A DNA stretch of 64,000 nt from Agaricus subrufescens. Its lineage: Eukaryota; Basidiomycota; Agaricomycetes; Agaricales; Agaricaceae. The position numbers and the translations under genes are program-made. The DNA lies in NCBI GenBank assembly GCA_029945375.1, contig CM057065.1, forward strand, positions 1,674,001 to 1,738,000, given 5' to 3'. Position 1 is the stretch's first letter. The number at the start of each line of letters is the position of its first letter. This document shows, one piece after another, positions 12,601 through 26,316 of the stretch. The notes under the pieces were generated by a model. It saw nothing but the letters and a program-made list of their open reading frames with translations, did no database searches and was not told the origin of the DNA.

Positions 12601-13099
12601 GCCCACCTTTGTTCTCGTCTGGCTGACTACCTGTAAGATACGATTGTTCAAGTTGTGAATTTAATTTATCAGGAAGGCTCACCGGGCTATGCGCCACAGG
12701 ATTTTTGCCAATAAGATGTGTCACGCATCGGCTTGTAAGATCTTACGGGCGCTAGGGCACCGACGCCGAGAGCTAGTTTGCTCTGTGTTTCTCTTACTTT
12801 TCTCTTACTTTTCTCTTACTTATGTGACTAACTACTTATATGACGAGAGGCTACACTCTCGCGAAGGAAACCCTCTGTAGGTTTTTCCCTACAGTCAAAC
12901 GATTTAACGAGCACAATGCTCGCGAATCTTTGGAGAATCCTCCACGAAGGTTTTCCCTCGTTCTCATGGCTTGACCTTTGTTAGATCAAGAGATAAAAAT
13001 GACCACACTCTTTGAGTATGACCACTGTGACGATTTGTTACGTACGAGATGTTGCCACCTCGAGCACGTAACAAAATGTTATGATACTAATCATAGTAT
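12487..13099. repeat. dense array of short perfect hairpins
   Basis: At least ten inverted repeats follow one another: GCGTA/TACGC (12487-12501); CCAGACGAGAAC/GTTCTCGTCTGG (12582-12622, extended by TAGTC/GACTA); the palindrome GTAAGATCTTAC (12735-12746); CGAGAG/CTCTCG (12844-12861); CTGTAGG/CCTACAG (12875-12894); CGAGCA/TGCTCG (12908-12922); TGGAG/CTCCA (12931-12944); CTTGA/TCAAG (12970-12990); TTTGTTACGT/ACGTAACAAA (13034-13075) with an inner CGAG/CTCG; and ATACTA/TAGTAT (13084-13099). No open frame or known RNA family explains it. Confidence 0.75.
12791..12821. repeat. 11-bp tandem repeat CTCTTACTTTT
   Basis: Almost three perfect copies of an 11-bp pyrimidine-rich unit stand directly left of the densest part of the hairpin array. 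Confidence 0.9.
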
Positions 13100-14567
13100 T
13101 TCAAGATATCACAAGACTAGTAGAGACGTATTCCCGTGGGTGGGATATCGCCTCAGCATAGACCTTGCGGGTGTAATTGTACATGGGTATATACAATGGA
13201 CGATTGAGCTGACCGCCCAATTACTTCGGAACAAAGCGGCAGACTACCCGGAAAGGGCCTGGCAACCGTAAAACGCGTGACGACAAACGTGTGCAACACC
13301 CCTCTACGATACATCCAGAAACAGAGTACAGCAGCAAAATACCGCTCGATAGCTCTGGATCGAGGAAAAAGTAGTATGTAGGGCGCGACCCATTCAAAGT
13401 CTCGCTCGGTATAGAGCACAAAAGCCGATTCATGGGGCAGATCGAGCCACCCGGGCGGGGCGGACCAGGAGCAAAAGATCCAATAGACGGAGCTGACGAC
13501 TGGTTTTCGACGACGTCAAGCAACACATAGTAGGACAATGCTCGTCTGGTTTACCCACAACCCGTCCGATTCGTATTGGAAATTCTGCGATCAAGTCTGG
13601 TAGGTAGCCCCCGTACGCCTTATCTTGGGTACGTGTGGGCAGATAATTCATACACTGAACAGCATAGAGAGGTCTGGAGATCATGGATCTTTATACCAGC
13701 TCATACACCGATCAGCATAGAGGGTATTTGTACGCCTATCGGCAGTACAGAAAAGAGGGGACGAGGTGCAGACCGCTTTCTGGTGCACACATCGCGGCAC
13801 CTTTGCAGGTACCCACTGTGGAAATCGCATTCCAAGTGCCAAAGAGATTACTAAATTTGTTTGTCGAGATTATATATGCCCCGGAAATAAATACATGACT
13901 AAGCAGATGGTTCTCACCTAGTTCTCATCTACTTATGATTATATATACCTCCTTCCCCAGTATCGGGATGAAGATGGGGCGGGCCAGAGACGTACCCGGG
14001 AAGTATTGTTTTCGTTTGTCGTGGTTATCAATGCTCTAGGAATACTCGGGCTCAAGAAATAATATTCTCATTCGCAGGAATCTTGTAGAAGCCTTTATTT
14101 TAATCGAATGTCGAACGTCAGCTGGATTATCACGAGGATCTCAGCGTGACTTGAAGAAGTTCGCCAAATATACTAGGTTCTCCCAGTGCGTAATAACAAC
14201 AACAGCCTAATCATTCCCAACCCTTTCTCTCGAATATCTTGTTTACAGCATTATCCATCTCTTCGCTCTTCCACTGCAAACTTCACCTAAGACAACACAA
14301 CCGAGTGTTAACCCCAGATCAAGTTTCAATTGATAACACGCACCAATGAATCCATAATTCGATTATGTAGAAAAAGAAAGACATAACTAATAAATAGTAA
14401 ATCCAGGTACAAGTCCTTTATACGATTGCCTCTATAGTGTTCTTGCAACACACACACATATAAATGATACCGCTGTGACCACACACACGAAGACACCAAG
14501 AATGCGAAATACGAAAAACTGTGTTCTACGACAACCCAAAAAAAATTGTTAAAAAAAAGGGGGGAAT
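13100..14567. other. gene-poor stretch
   Basis: No supported gene. A short direct repeat (TCATACAC then CAGCATAGAG) occurs at about 13650 and 13701. The right end is the 3' flank of the GT61 gene. Confidence 0.5.
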
Positions 14568-16506
14568 CTAGACCTTTGCTATAATCTGCTGTACACTCTT
14601 CACTACAGCGTCCACATCGATCGATACCAATTCACTAGTCTGCGGTTGTGATACCCCAGGAAGATCCTTATATGTGTATTTCCTTGAGAGAGAGAAATAG
14701 ATGTTAGAAAATGTTCATTGAAGAGCGGGAAGTGAGAAAAAAAGAGAGCCAACGCAAAAACCACATCGGGAAACAATGGAAGGAAGAAACAAAGGAAACT
14801 CACTTTTGGCCGGACCACGCGACATATTGCTGACCAAGTGACTTCGCAATAACCGCACGATCACGAACAAACTTCTCATCAGGATAAAGCTCCATAAGCG
14901 TAGCCTGCGAACTCGGCCTCATAAACGCAAAATCCAAAAGATGGTCTCCATAAACTCCAATAACGACCTATATATACATCACATAAAAACCAAATCAGCA
15001 ACACGAAAAACGACATCATAAATAAATAAAAAAAGACTCACAGAAGATCTCAATATCGCTCCCATCCTCTCCATCCAACTCATTCTCGCCAAATCATCAT
15101 AAATAATATTCACCTCACACCCCATTTTCCTCTCCATCCTCTTCAACTCACTAACCAACTTTTCATGATCCTCTTTCTTCAACTTTGCACTCTTCCTTTC
15201 ATCATCATTCTCCTGTGTCACAATATACGACACCACCCTTTTCTTCGTAACACCACCATCAAAGTCGAAAAACGATTCCAAAGACTTTCGTATAGGTTCC
15301 AACCAAAATTCCGAGGTGGCGGCATGTTCGAAAGGTGGTAAAAACGCAGGGTCTAAGGGCCCCACAGCTTTTGAAGCAGCTTGCCTATCTGCGACGACCA
15401 GTCTCTCAAAGACGAAAGGAACTTCCATCTGAGCATAGTCGTCGAAATCTTCGAAATACATAACGGTAAGATGAGGAAAAGCTGTTTTTAATAGATGTGG
15501 ATGGAATCCGGTGTCAACGCGTCGCCGTCTTCTAAAGTCATCAAGGATCTCGGGATCAGGATCCGTGAAGAATTTTTGGTGAGGTAGGATGAGTCGATGA
15601 GGTGGTGCGAGTCTGGTACGGCCTTCAGAGTCGACAGAGGGATCTAATAAACTGTATGTTCTCCATAGCGAGAGTAGGGTAGCGTTGTCTGAAAAAGCAG
15701 TTGATGAGTGAGTTTTGCGGTTCTAAATAAATGCTTACGAGGTGTGTTGTCCGCTGCCATCCAAGAAACCCCGCGAATACTAAGAAGACACTGTTGAGTC
15801 AAGGGTCCGTTGGTATAGAAAGAGTTCATACATACACCCCACCAGAGTCCCCAAAAAGAGTTACAGCTTGTTTGGTCGTTAGCAGCGACCATTGACCAAA
15901 ACCAGGGCCAGTGGAAGAGACAATAGAAGATACAGGAGGAAGGCCCTGGGTATCGTCTGTCACGAGGTAGACATTTCCCTTGTAGATAAACACATTATCC
16001 AGTATGGTATGCCCTTTGGGGACAATGAGCGGTGACGACTGTAGACAACAAAGGAGCAACAAACCCGCAACGTGTTTTTGTATTTTAGTTTGAGGGAGGC
16101 CTGTCCGCCAACGTTGATACGCCTCGCCGACCGATAGTTCGCTAAACGGGTCTCCCGTTAACGCACTCACGTCTTTGCGACTGGTCCAGATGGCACCATG
16201 TCGCCCTGAGCCGACTGCCTGAGTTCTCTCCTCGCCATTCCCCGCTATGTGACCCTCATCCCACTGCCAGTCACCGTAAATGTCGAGCTCAAGGTCATCC
16301 CGCCAGCCTGCGGGCTTGCGACCGTCGGAACCGATAGCTCGAGTTTTGCCTAGGCCAATGCGACTGAAGACTGCCCCGCTGGTGGCGACCGAGTCGACGC
16401 CGAGAAGTTGAAGAGAAGTTTCTAGATTATAAGCGAGTATGTATACAATAAAGCAGAAAAGAATGAGAGTGAATTCCCGTCGGTCGGGGGGACTGAACCA
16501 GCCCAT
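14568..16506 (-). CDS. GT61-family glycosyltransferase, type II membrane protein
   Basis: Start MGWFSPPDRREFT at 16506; a single N-terminal membrane segment follows (LILFCFIVYILAYNL), so the protein should sit in the ER or Golgi with its catalytic part in the lumen. Several exons join to a DUF563/GT61 domain (PF04577). The stretch GVYGDHLLDFAFMRPSSQ stands where GT61 enzymes carry their conserved G-V-H/Y-G motif, followed by ATLMELYPDEKFVRDRAV and QQYVAWSGQKY. The stop is TAG at 14568-14570. Family members transfer xylose, GlcNAc or related sugars to glycans; the substrate cannot be told here. All exon frames are open, but middle junctions are approximate. Confidence 0.8.
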
Positions 16507-16732
16507 GTTGTCGTTAAGTTTTAAGGAATAAAAGTAGTAGAGTGGCAAGTGAGATCACCGCAAGTCAACATGGTCAAATACTTGGCACGGACCAGGACAA
16601 GGCAGAGTTCAAGCATCGTCGTCTGATAGCATGCAGGAAAAAATTCCATACAAGTAGAAATACATTGATACAGGACCAACAATACGAGACAAGGGAATAG
16701 ATTAAACAGCGTATAAAATAAGAAATGTAACA

Positions 16733-18529
<1,797 letters not shown>

Positions 18530-18643
18530 ATTACAGCCGATAGTGTGTAGAGTAGAATGCACGTGACGCCGCGTGTTTGCGAGTGTTGGGATGGGACGTG
18601 GCGCGATGAAAAGTGCAATTAGCGAGCTTGTCGACCCGCCCCA

Positions 18644-21600
18644 ATGTCCTCCCCGGCCCAACAGCTCCCTCCGGGCTGGGCTGCTGAATGGTACGCCCGC
18701 TGCTCCGTTCCCGCGCCCCGCGCTCACCCTGCCCAGGAACCCCGAACACCAGCGATACCTCTTCATCGGTCAGTCACGCCCCCTCTCCCGGACCCGATAT
18801 CTCTAAATGCGCCCGCAGAAACCGCGACCGGCCACACCCAGTGGGAGCCCCCCGTGGCCCCGCAGCAACCTCCCGCTCCGTCCACCAGCCCCCCAGCGGC
18901 AGCCGGGGCCCAGTCGCACCACCACAAGAGGCGTCAGTATGCCGCTGGTCAGACCCAGGCCTACTACGGAGCCGCCGAACCCGCTCCCGATCCTGGTTAT
19001 GTCGCCCCCGGACTCCAGCCCCAGCCTGCCGGCGGCCAGCTCTTCACCCCCGGTCTCGCTGCAGAAAATCAGTTCCAGACTCAACAGGCTCAGGTGACTC
19101 CAAGTCATCAACACCCGTACTTCCGCCAGCCCCTGGAGCAGCCTACGTACCTCGAACCATATGATCAGCAGCAGCAGCAACAGCAGCCGCATTTCATTCA
19201 GCCTGGTGTCGATGCTCTTGCAGGCCAGTTTAATCAGATGGGCTTGGGAGGACAGAAACAGTTCCAACTGTACACAACCAACCTTCTTACATCCCCTCCC
19301 GATCCTCATGAACTCTTCCGACCGCCTCCGGAGATTCGCCTCCCCCCCAATGCATGCATATCGCCCTCTCCACTTGCTAATGCCGACCCTTCGTACCAAC
19401 GCTGCACCATCAACGCAATCCCGACTACGTCATCCCTATTGAACAAGGCCAAGATCCCCCTTGCCTTGATTCTTACTCCCTATCGCTCCTTGAAAGACGG
19501 TGACGAACCTGTTCCTGTCGTGACCGACACTGTCATTGCGCGCTGCCGCCGATGCAGGACCTACATCAACCCATATGTCCAATTCATCGATGGAGGTAAC
19601 AGGTATGATTTCCTGTCAATTCCTATGATCTCATGTGCTCATTAATTAACAGGTGGCGCTGCTGCATGTGTAATATGTCAAACGAAGTCCCTCAGTTGTT
19701 CGACTGGGATCAGACAACAAATCAACCCGGCGATAGGTGGCAACGTGCAGAGCTCAATCATTCCGTAGTAGAATTCGTCGCCCCCACCGAGTACATGGTC
19801 CGCCCGCCACAGCCCGCCGTCTATGTCTTTTTGATCGACGTTAGCCATTCCGCCGTGCAATCAGGTTGGTTTTTAACTTCAAAATCGTTGATCTATCTGG
19901 ATTACGTTTTCAGGAATGGTTGCCACTGCCACCCGTACAATACTCGAAAACTTGAGTCGCATTCCTGATGAGGATGGGCGTACCAAGGTTTCTATAATCT
20001 GTTACGACACCTCTCTTTACTTTTTCTCGATTTCTGTGAGTATTTCAGTTCTTTTACAGTGCTCGAATTGACTGTGTGTAGGCTGGTGCAGACTCTTCCA
20101 TGCTTGTCGTTTCTGACATCGAAGACGTCTTCCTACCCAAACCCACAGATCTCCTCGTCAACCTCGTAGAGTGCCGCGCGTCGCTAGAAGCCCTCTTGGG
20201 CAGGATCAACGATATGTTCCGGGAAAACAGCATCATTGGAAGCGCTATGGGACCTGCCTTACAAGCCGGCTACAAGTTGATGGTATGTATATCTTTTCAG
20301 TATACGGTTGTATGTGTCGCTGACGCAGGCCCGATTAGTCGTCAATCGGAGGAAAGCTCATCGTGTTATCTTCTTCATTGCCAAGCGTTGGTGCGGGAGC
20401 TTTGAAAAATCGTGAGGACCCCAAGATCCTCGGTACTGCCAAGGTCAGAAATACATTCTTCCTCCCTTTGTTCCGTTATTAAGTCGCTGTATAGGAATCT
20501 GGTTTACTGCAAGCCGCATCACCGTTTTACAAAACTTTTGCGATCGACTGCTCGAGGGCTCAAGTCTCCGTAGACATGTTCTTGTTCAGTCAAGTATATC
20601 AGGATGTTGCCAGTCTTTGTACGCGACCTGTTTACTTTTTGACTCTGGCAGCTGTTCTGATTAATTCACGCTTCAGCTTACCTCCCTCACTATACCTCTG
20701 GACAAACTTACTACTACCCTGCGTTCAATGCTGCAAGGCCCGAAGACGCGCTCAAGTTTGCTCGTGAGTTTGGTGACGTGTTGGCTATGCCCATCATGTT
20801 GGAAGCTGTGATGCGTGTTCGTGCCTCGCGTGGTGAGTAGTCATTCATACTATTTTATTTATCTGCTAGAGCCTTACTGAGGAGTATTTCAAAGGTCTTC
20901 GCATGTCTTCCTTCCACGGCAATTTCTTCGTTCGCTCTACTGATCTCCTTGCCATGCCGGCTGTTCCGCAAGACCAGTCCTATGCAATCGAGATTCAAAT
21001 CGAAGAATCTATTACAACCCCGTTCGTTGTCTTCCAAACGGCTGTCCTACATACAACATGTTATGGCGAGCGTCGTATTCGTGTGGTTACACTGGCTCTT
21101 CCAACTACAACCAACCTATCTGAAGTCTTCGCCTCGGCTGATCAGGTCGCTATCGCCACTCTACTAGCTAATAAAGCGGTTGAGAGGTCATTGACGCATA
21201 AACTTGAAGATGCACGGGACTTTGTGCATCAAAGGCTTGTTGATATCCTGGTTGCGTATAAGAGCAGCATGACTTCAGGTGGTGCGGGTGCAAGTGCACA
21301 ACTTGCAGTGTCGGATAATCTGAAGATGTTACCGGTGCTTGTTCTCGGATTACTCAAGAACGTGAGTCCGCCGCTGCTTTCGTACTGCGTAGTTCTGATG
21401 TATGCGCTAGGTTGGCTTGCGCCAAAGTGGACAAATACCACCTGATATCCGAGCGTATGCGCAAGCTATGCTGACATCATTGCCCTCCCAACTTTTGATA
21501 CCTTATATCTATCCGGAATTTTACTCACTTCATAACATGCCCCCGGAGGTAAGCATACACCTTTTGATTAGTAAAACATCTTGTTGACTTGTGTGAAAGG

Positions 21601-22262
21601 CTGGTACCGTTGGTGAAAACGGCGTTATTCTACCACCTCCATTACCATTGTCCTCTGAACGCCTTGAGCGGCATGGCTTGTTCCTAATTGAAGATGGCCA
21701 AACAATTTTCCTTTGGGTCGGACGTGATGCAGTTCCGCAACTTATCATGGACGTCTTTGATCTCCCAAGCTATGATGTCCTTCGTGGCGGCAAGGTCAGT
21801 ATTTCTGCATCTTGTAGTCTGTCCAACGTACCGAGTACTGATTGAACGCGAACTAGATCACACTACCCGTCCTAGAAAATGCATTCTCACAAAGAGTGAA
21901 TGCAGTCATACAAAAGACAAGGGAGATGCGGCGTGGAGTGTACTACCCACACCTATATGTTGTTAAAGAAGATGGGGAACCTGCTTTGAGGCTTTGGGCT
22001 TTGAGTGCACTCATCCATGATCGGGCGGAGATGTTACCGAGTTATCAAATGTTCCTCACATCTTTGAAAGAAAAGGTGAATTCCACATAAACATCTCTTC
22101 CTGTTGGTTTTTTTGGTCCCCCCCTTTTATACGTGCGTACGCCCTTTTTTTTATACGGTTATTTACCTTGTTGTTTGTCTTTTTATTGGGCAACGTGAAC
22201 TGATGTATGTCTCTTTTTAACTTTGTCAGGTTCATTCGGCTGGTGGTAGCGGGTTATATTAG
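18644..22262 (+). CDS. SEC24: COPII coat subunit Sec24 with N-terminal WW domain
   Basis: Removing two short introns (18691-18736 and 18769-18818) from the first exons restores [20 protein letters not shown] followed by [11 protein letters not shown], a WW domain at residues 7-40. The two introns total 96 nt, so the unspliced frame is also open and hides it. A Pro/Gln-rich region follows, then the Sec23/24 zinc finger ([24 protein letters not shown]), trunk ([18 protein letters not shown]), beta-sandwich ([18 protein letters not shown]), helical and gelsolin parts ([36 protein letters not shown]). The last exon (22230-22262) adds [10 protein letters not shown]. Sec24 selects cargo on COPII vesicles leaving the ER. 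Confidence 0.93.
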
Positions 22263-22566
22263 ATAGGATAGACGAGATGCTTGCGCATGAGTGTTGGGAT
22301 GCATTATATCCGATGTTGTTTCCTTTCCGCTTATTTTTCTCCCAAGTATGGGGCCAAAAATTACAATTACTCTTTTTTTACCGAGGGTCTTTGAACGCAA
22401 AGGCTCGTAAAGCATTTATTATTGATAGTGGAGTCTGCTGTCTGCAATATCTCCAAGTGGGCTAGACTGACTGAAAAGGGGGGGTTGTGGATTATGTATA
22501 TAATAAATAAAAGAAGACAGGGCCGGGTGCCTTAACGGGTCAAAGCCGGGTTGATTAACCACCGTC
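22263..22566. other. intergenic SEC24 to RMD1/RMD8-like gene
   Basis: This 304-bp gap holds the SEC24 3' flank and the next gene's promoter. No further feature seen. Confidence 0.5.
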
Positions 22567-24726
22567 ATGTCTCTGTCTGACACCACTAATCTCCGTCCTC
22601 CTAATGTCCGTCGTCGTAGACCGCCGATGCGCATTACCAGTCTTGGAACTAGCGGACAAAGACTCTCCGGTCCCACACCGAACACTAAACACCGAGTATC
22701 CGTATCTGCACATACGGCGGCGACAAAAACGCAACGGACATCTAAAACATCTCAGAAACTAGTTGTATTACCTTCTGCGCCTCAGACGCGACCACTTGTG
22801 CCTTCGGATGAAGAGGAGTTGACGTTGGGTGTGGAGAGTCATGATGGGGTTAGGGAGTATAAGAGTGAGGCGGAGAGGATGAATAAGGAACAGAGGAGAC
22901 AGGCTGGGTATAAACGGTTGACGGCGTATTGTGTTGCGGAGAGTTTTAAGATGAAGTTGTTGGCTAGTTATTTGAAGAGGGAACATAATGTTGGGCCGAG
23001 GATTTTTGATGAGGCTTTGTATGCGGTGTGTTGTTTTTTTGGAGTTGTCCATTTTCATTTTTTTTTTGGTGAACTTATTGGTGTTGTGTTTTTGGATAGA
23101 TGTATTATCACCCGTTGTTACCTGGGTATGGACCTGGTGTGAATGTACGATCGTCTGTTCCGGCTCCTGTGACGGAGGGTGTGTCGTATTTGTCTGAGGC
23201 GGAGGAGAATGGGTATCAGGGTTCGTATTTTACGCAACCGGTTGAGAGATCTGAAGAGGAGATGCGGGATGGGTATATTTCTTCGAGTTCTCCGGTTTTT
23301 ACTCGGGGGGTTGGGAGGCCGGTTGATGATGCTGCTGCTGCTACTTTTGCGACTTCTTCGACACCTGAACAGACGGTTTGGTTGGATTCGCTTGTGGAGG
23401 AGGAGGGTGGTGGTGGTGGTGAAGCGCGGAGTCCTAGTGGTTTGTTGTCGTCGTCGGATACGGAAGCTTGGACTGATACGACTCCGCGTCCGGCTCCTCC
23501 GAGAAGAACTAGGGAGACGACTGGAGGAACATTTCCTGCTACACCGAAGATATATGCGGAACATGAATATGCCGAGGTTATTTTTTTTGAATATGGTGTT
23601 GTTGTGTTTTTTGGTTTGACGGAGTCGCAAGAGAGAGATATTTTAGAGGATCTTGATAATGCGGGGATTATGAAGAGGAAAATTAAATATGAGGATTGGG
23701 AGGTTGAGGAATGCCATTTTACGGTGTGTGGCGTTTTTCTCTATTTTTATGTTTACGGATAGACGTATCTGATTATTATGAATTTCAGCATGATCCGCAT
23801 ATATCTTATCCACGAATCTACAACGATTTCTTCAGTAGGTCTATTCTCTTTGAATTTTGAAGGCGTCGTATACTCATATGGTATTTGTGTACTTGTAGCT
23901 CTTAAATCACGATCTCATCTTCTCAAAATATCAATAGCACATGCCCTAGCCCAATCCACGCTCTTAGCACAATACGAAACTAAAACACAACGTGTTCTTT
24001 CTGCGCCGTCGACACTCTCAATTCCACAACAACTAGCCGAGTCTGGGGGACTCAAGTTGCGGAGACATGAAGCTCTGAAATTGACGGGGAGGTTATTCAA
24101 GTTGCGTCGTGATATCAATTTGGTATCGAATGTTTTGGATGTGCCGGAGTTGTTTTGGAGTGAGGCTAGTTTGAAGGATTTGTATGATGCTGTTAGGGAT
24201 TATATGGAGATTGGGCCGAGGGTGCAGGTGTTGAATGAGAAATTGGGTGTTGCGAGTAGTTTTGTGAGTGCTTTTTGGTTGAATTTTTTTTTTGGATGTG
24301 GTTTGTGCTGAGTTTTGTTTTTGGGAATGTTTGTAGTTGGATGCTATTCATGATCATTTGAATAATTCTGCGATGGAGCGGATTACTTGGATCGTTATTT
24401 GGTATGTTCCTTGTTTTATCTGAACACTTTTGTCCTGACACAAGAGAAAAAAAAAAAGGCTTATTGTTGTTGCTATTCTCGTCGAACTTGTATGTTCTCT
24501 CCTTTCGTCTTATCATGGCCAAACCTCAAGTTTTGTCACTTCTTTTTTTTAGGGAGAAGTCCTGGCGCGCTTGGTAGTTCATGCCACTACTGTTGGGAGT
24601 AAGGGTGGCGGTAACACTACGGTGGCAACTGTTAGGGGTATGTTGCCGAATGTGCAAAGTTCGATCCCGACTAGAGAAGATATGCTACGGACGTTAGAGC
24701 AGATGATAGTTGCGAAAGATCCTTGA
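22567..24726 (+). CDS. RMD1/RMD8-family (DUF155/YagE) membrane protein
   Basis: Starts MSLSDTTNLRPPNVRRRRPP. A basic disordered N-terminus and an acidic middle precede the DUF155 (PF02582) core: KRLTAYCVAESFKMKLLASY; VIFFEYGVVVFFGLTESQER; HISYPRIYNDFFTLKSRSHL; KISIAHALAQSTLLAQYE; SNVLDVPELFWSEASLKDLY; RVQVLNEKLGVASSFLDAIH. A C-terminal membrane segment follows (ERITWIVIWLIVVAILVELG). Fungal relatives are Rmd1/Rmd8 of budding yeast and Sif2/Sif3 of fission yeast. Some members are mitochondrial and work in organelle translation; others are cytosolic or at the nuclear envelope. The Gly-rich run near 23400 is low complexity. The stop is TGA at 24724-24726. Confidence 0.87.
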
Positions 24727-25046
24727 ATTCGACTACTCACTTTATCTTGGTACTATGATTCTACCTATCTTATGACATCTCTATACTTCTTTCCTTTACC
24801 AATTCTATGGAAGCGCAATGCTACCAATTTGGAAGTTGATTCAAGTGGCTCCGTTCTATAGGATCGTCACGAGGAACGGTGCAGTGAATGGAGGTGTGGA
24901 GATTGGAGTTTTAGACGTGACCGGTCAGACACCACTGAGTCGACGTCAGTATGCTCCGACGGGTCATTTATAAAATGAACACTTTGCTCCCTAGAATTTC
25001 TTCACCACACACACACGCAACATCTCTTTGTTAACTTGACTACTCA
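24727..25046. other. intergenic with the next gene's promoter
   Basis: This contains a TATA-like TATAAAA (24969-24975) 72 bp before the next ATG, followed by a C/A-rich leader with a short CA run. No gene seen in the rest. Confidence 0.5.
24969..24975 (+). promoter_or_regulatory. TATA-like box of the 78-residue gene
   Basis: TATAAAA lies 72 bp before the ATG at 25047, a spacing consistent with a fungal TATA promoter given a short 5' UTR. TATA promoters in fungi often mark stress-regulated genes; that link is inference. Confidence 0.4.
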
Positions 25047-25405
25047 ATGGCATCCACCGATAAATTCTCTAACGTAACTGAGGAGTTTAGGCCGACGGAA
25101 GTGGGGGAGAGTGAAGAGCCAAAACATATTAAAAGGACAGACACGACTTCTGGAAAGTATAATGTTGTTCCGGATCCTCATTATGCTCGTAAGTTTGGTT
25201 CGTTACTGTGAAACTTGGCTTTTGCGGACTGATCCCGTTTGTTGTAGGTGAATCGCTTGGTCCAGTAGGCCGTTTCTTTGTTCTATGTTTTTCCTTGAAT
25301 GATTGACGATGTTCGTTTGTTGTACAGAGGCCCGGTGATACTCAATTCAAGAAGGATCCTATGACGGAAGCCGAACAGCAAAGCAAAACTTCGGGTGGAA
25401 ACTGA
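25047..25405 (+). CDS. small hydrophilic protein, 78 residues
   Basis: Three exons each too short to stand out alone. Exon 1 from 25047 reads MASTDKFSNVTEEFRPTEVG and ends NVVPDPHYA. After a GTAAGT intron comes a 17-nt exon reading (R)ESLGP. After a second intron, RPGDTQFKKDPMTEAEQQSK TSGGN stops at TGA 25403-25405. All junctions are GT-AG and the frame is continuous. The protein is very hydrophilic, with no signal peptide or membrane segment. This resembles hydrophilins or stress-induced small proteins, but I do not recognise a family. Confidence 0.65.
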
Positions 25406-25896
25406 GAGAGTTGAGGATACTTCCCTTCACTTGCTGCTCGTATATATTTGAAAGAGAGTTCAGTTTGATCATGACGATTGTACTAACAATTTTATGCCAT
25501 TCATCCATTCTTGATCAACCTTGAGTTTATGAAGCTGTTGGCAATCGGATGAGAGCCCGTGGGTGTCAACACTTCCTGAGTTCAAATTGCCGGAATACAG
25601 AATTTACGTAAAAAGAAAATGCTTGTGATACTAAAAGCACTCGAAAGGATAAGATGACACTAGTCCGAGAGAACGAGGAATGGTTTCACAACACCTGAAT
25701 GAATACCTAAACCTCTATTTTTGTCATGTACCTCCGGCTAAGATTCAGGGTGTTGGAACCGGATTTTGGGTACGACATGTCCTAAGTGCGGATGTCCCCT
25801 CCCTCTCCCGAACGATGCTCGTGAAATGATTGTGCGTCGAAATATCTCCCGTGGATAAAGACAGTGGCCACTACCTGATTGTTCCACGATAATGAA
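25406..25896. other. intergenic between convergent genes
   Basis: Holds the 3' flanks of the 78-residue gene and LSM8. No further feature seen. Confidence 0.5.
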
Positions 25897-26316
25897 TCAA
25901 TACCGAATAGGTTGTATAGGATCGGCTCGAATTGTAGACATATCAACGCTGCTATCAATTTCCTCGTCGATTTCACCAATAAGACTACTGTAAAAAAGCG
26001 GAGTTCAAGAAAAAAAGGGCGTCAATATGATCTGAGAATGAAAATGTAGGGGAAATCGCGTACATCATATCTCCTTTGACGAGATATAAACCCAGAGCAA
26101 TTTCTTCTACACCTTCTTCCATACTGAACACGCGTTCTTTGCAATCGGAGAGGACAATGTTTGACCTCTGGTCAAAACCTGCCATGACACCCTAGAAGTT
26201 GATGATAAGTGGATGTTTTGGACATATCTGGTTGTTGAGGGGCATACAACTATTGCGCGTCCGTCCTGAAGGATGAGGAGGACGCGACGGTCGACATAGC
26301 CCTGGAGGCTGGACAT
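25897..26316 (-). CDS. LSM8: U6 snRNA-associated Sm-like protein LSm8
   Basis: Exon 1 (26316-26248) gives MSSLQGYVDRRVLLILQDGR AIV. After an intron come GVMAGFDQRSNIVLSDCKER, VFSMEEGVEEIALGLYLVKG and DM. A second intron (donor GTACGC, acceptor TTTACAG) leads to ISLIGEIDEEIDSSVDMSTI RADPIQPIRY and TGA. The 95 residues match LSm8 end to end: Sm1 with DGR and GFDQ-NI-L, Sm2 with LGLYLVKGD. LSm8 replaces LSm1 in the nuclear LSm2-8 ring that binds the U6 snRNA 3' end for splicing. Confidence 0.95.

Noticed and set aside
12487..13099. CRISPR array or tandem tRNA cluster
   Set aside because: The stems differ from each other and no constant repeat or spacer exists; none folds as a tRNA cloverleaf by eye.
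8000..14000. Hammerhead or other self-cleaving ribozyme in the hairpin-rich region
   Set aside because: No CTGATGA/GAAA core was found by reading; other ribozyme classes cannot be excluded without a covariance search.
23118..23630. 170-codon minus-strand frame of Arg/Ser-rich protein
   Set aside because: Antisense shadow of the acidic, Ser/Thr-rich part of the RMD1/RMD8-like gene.
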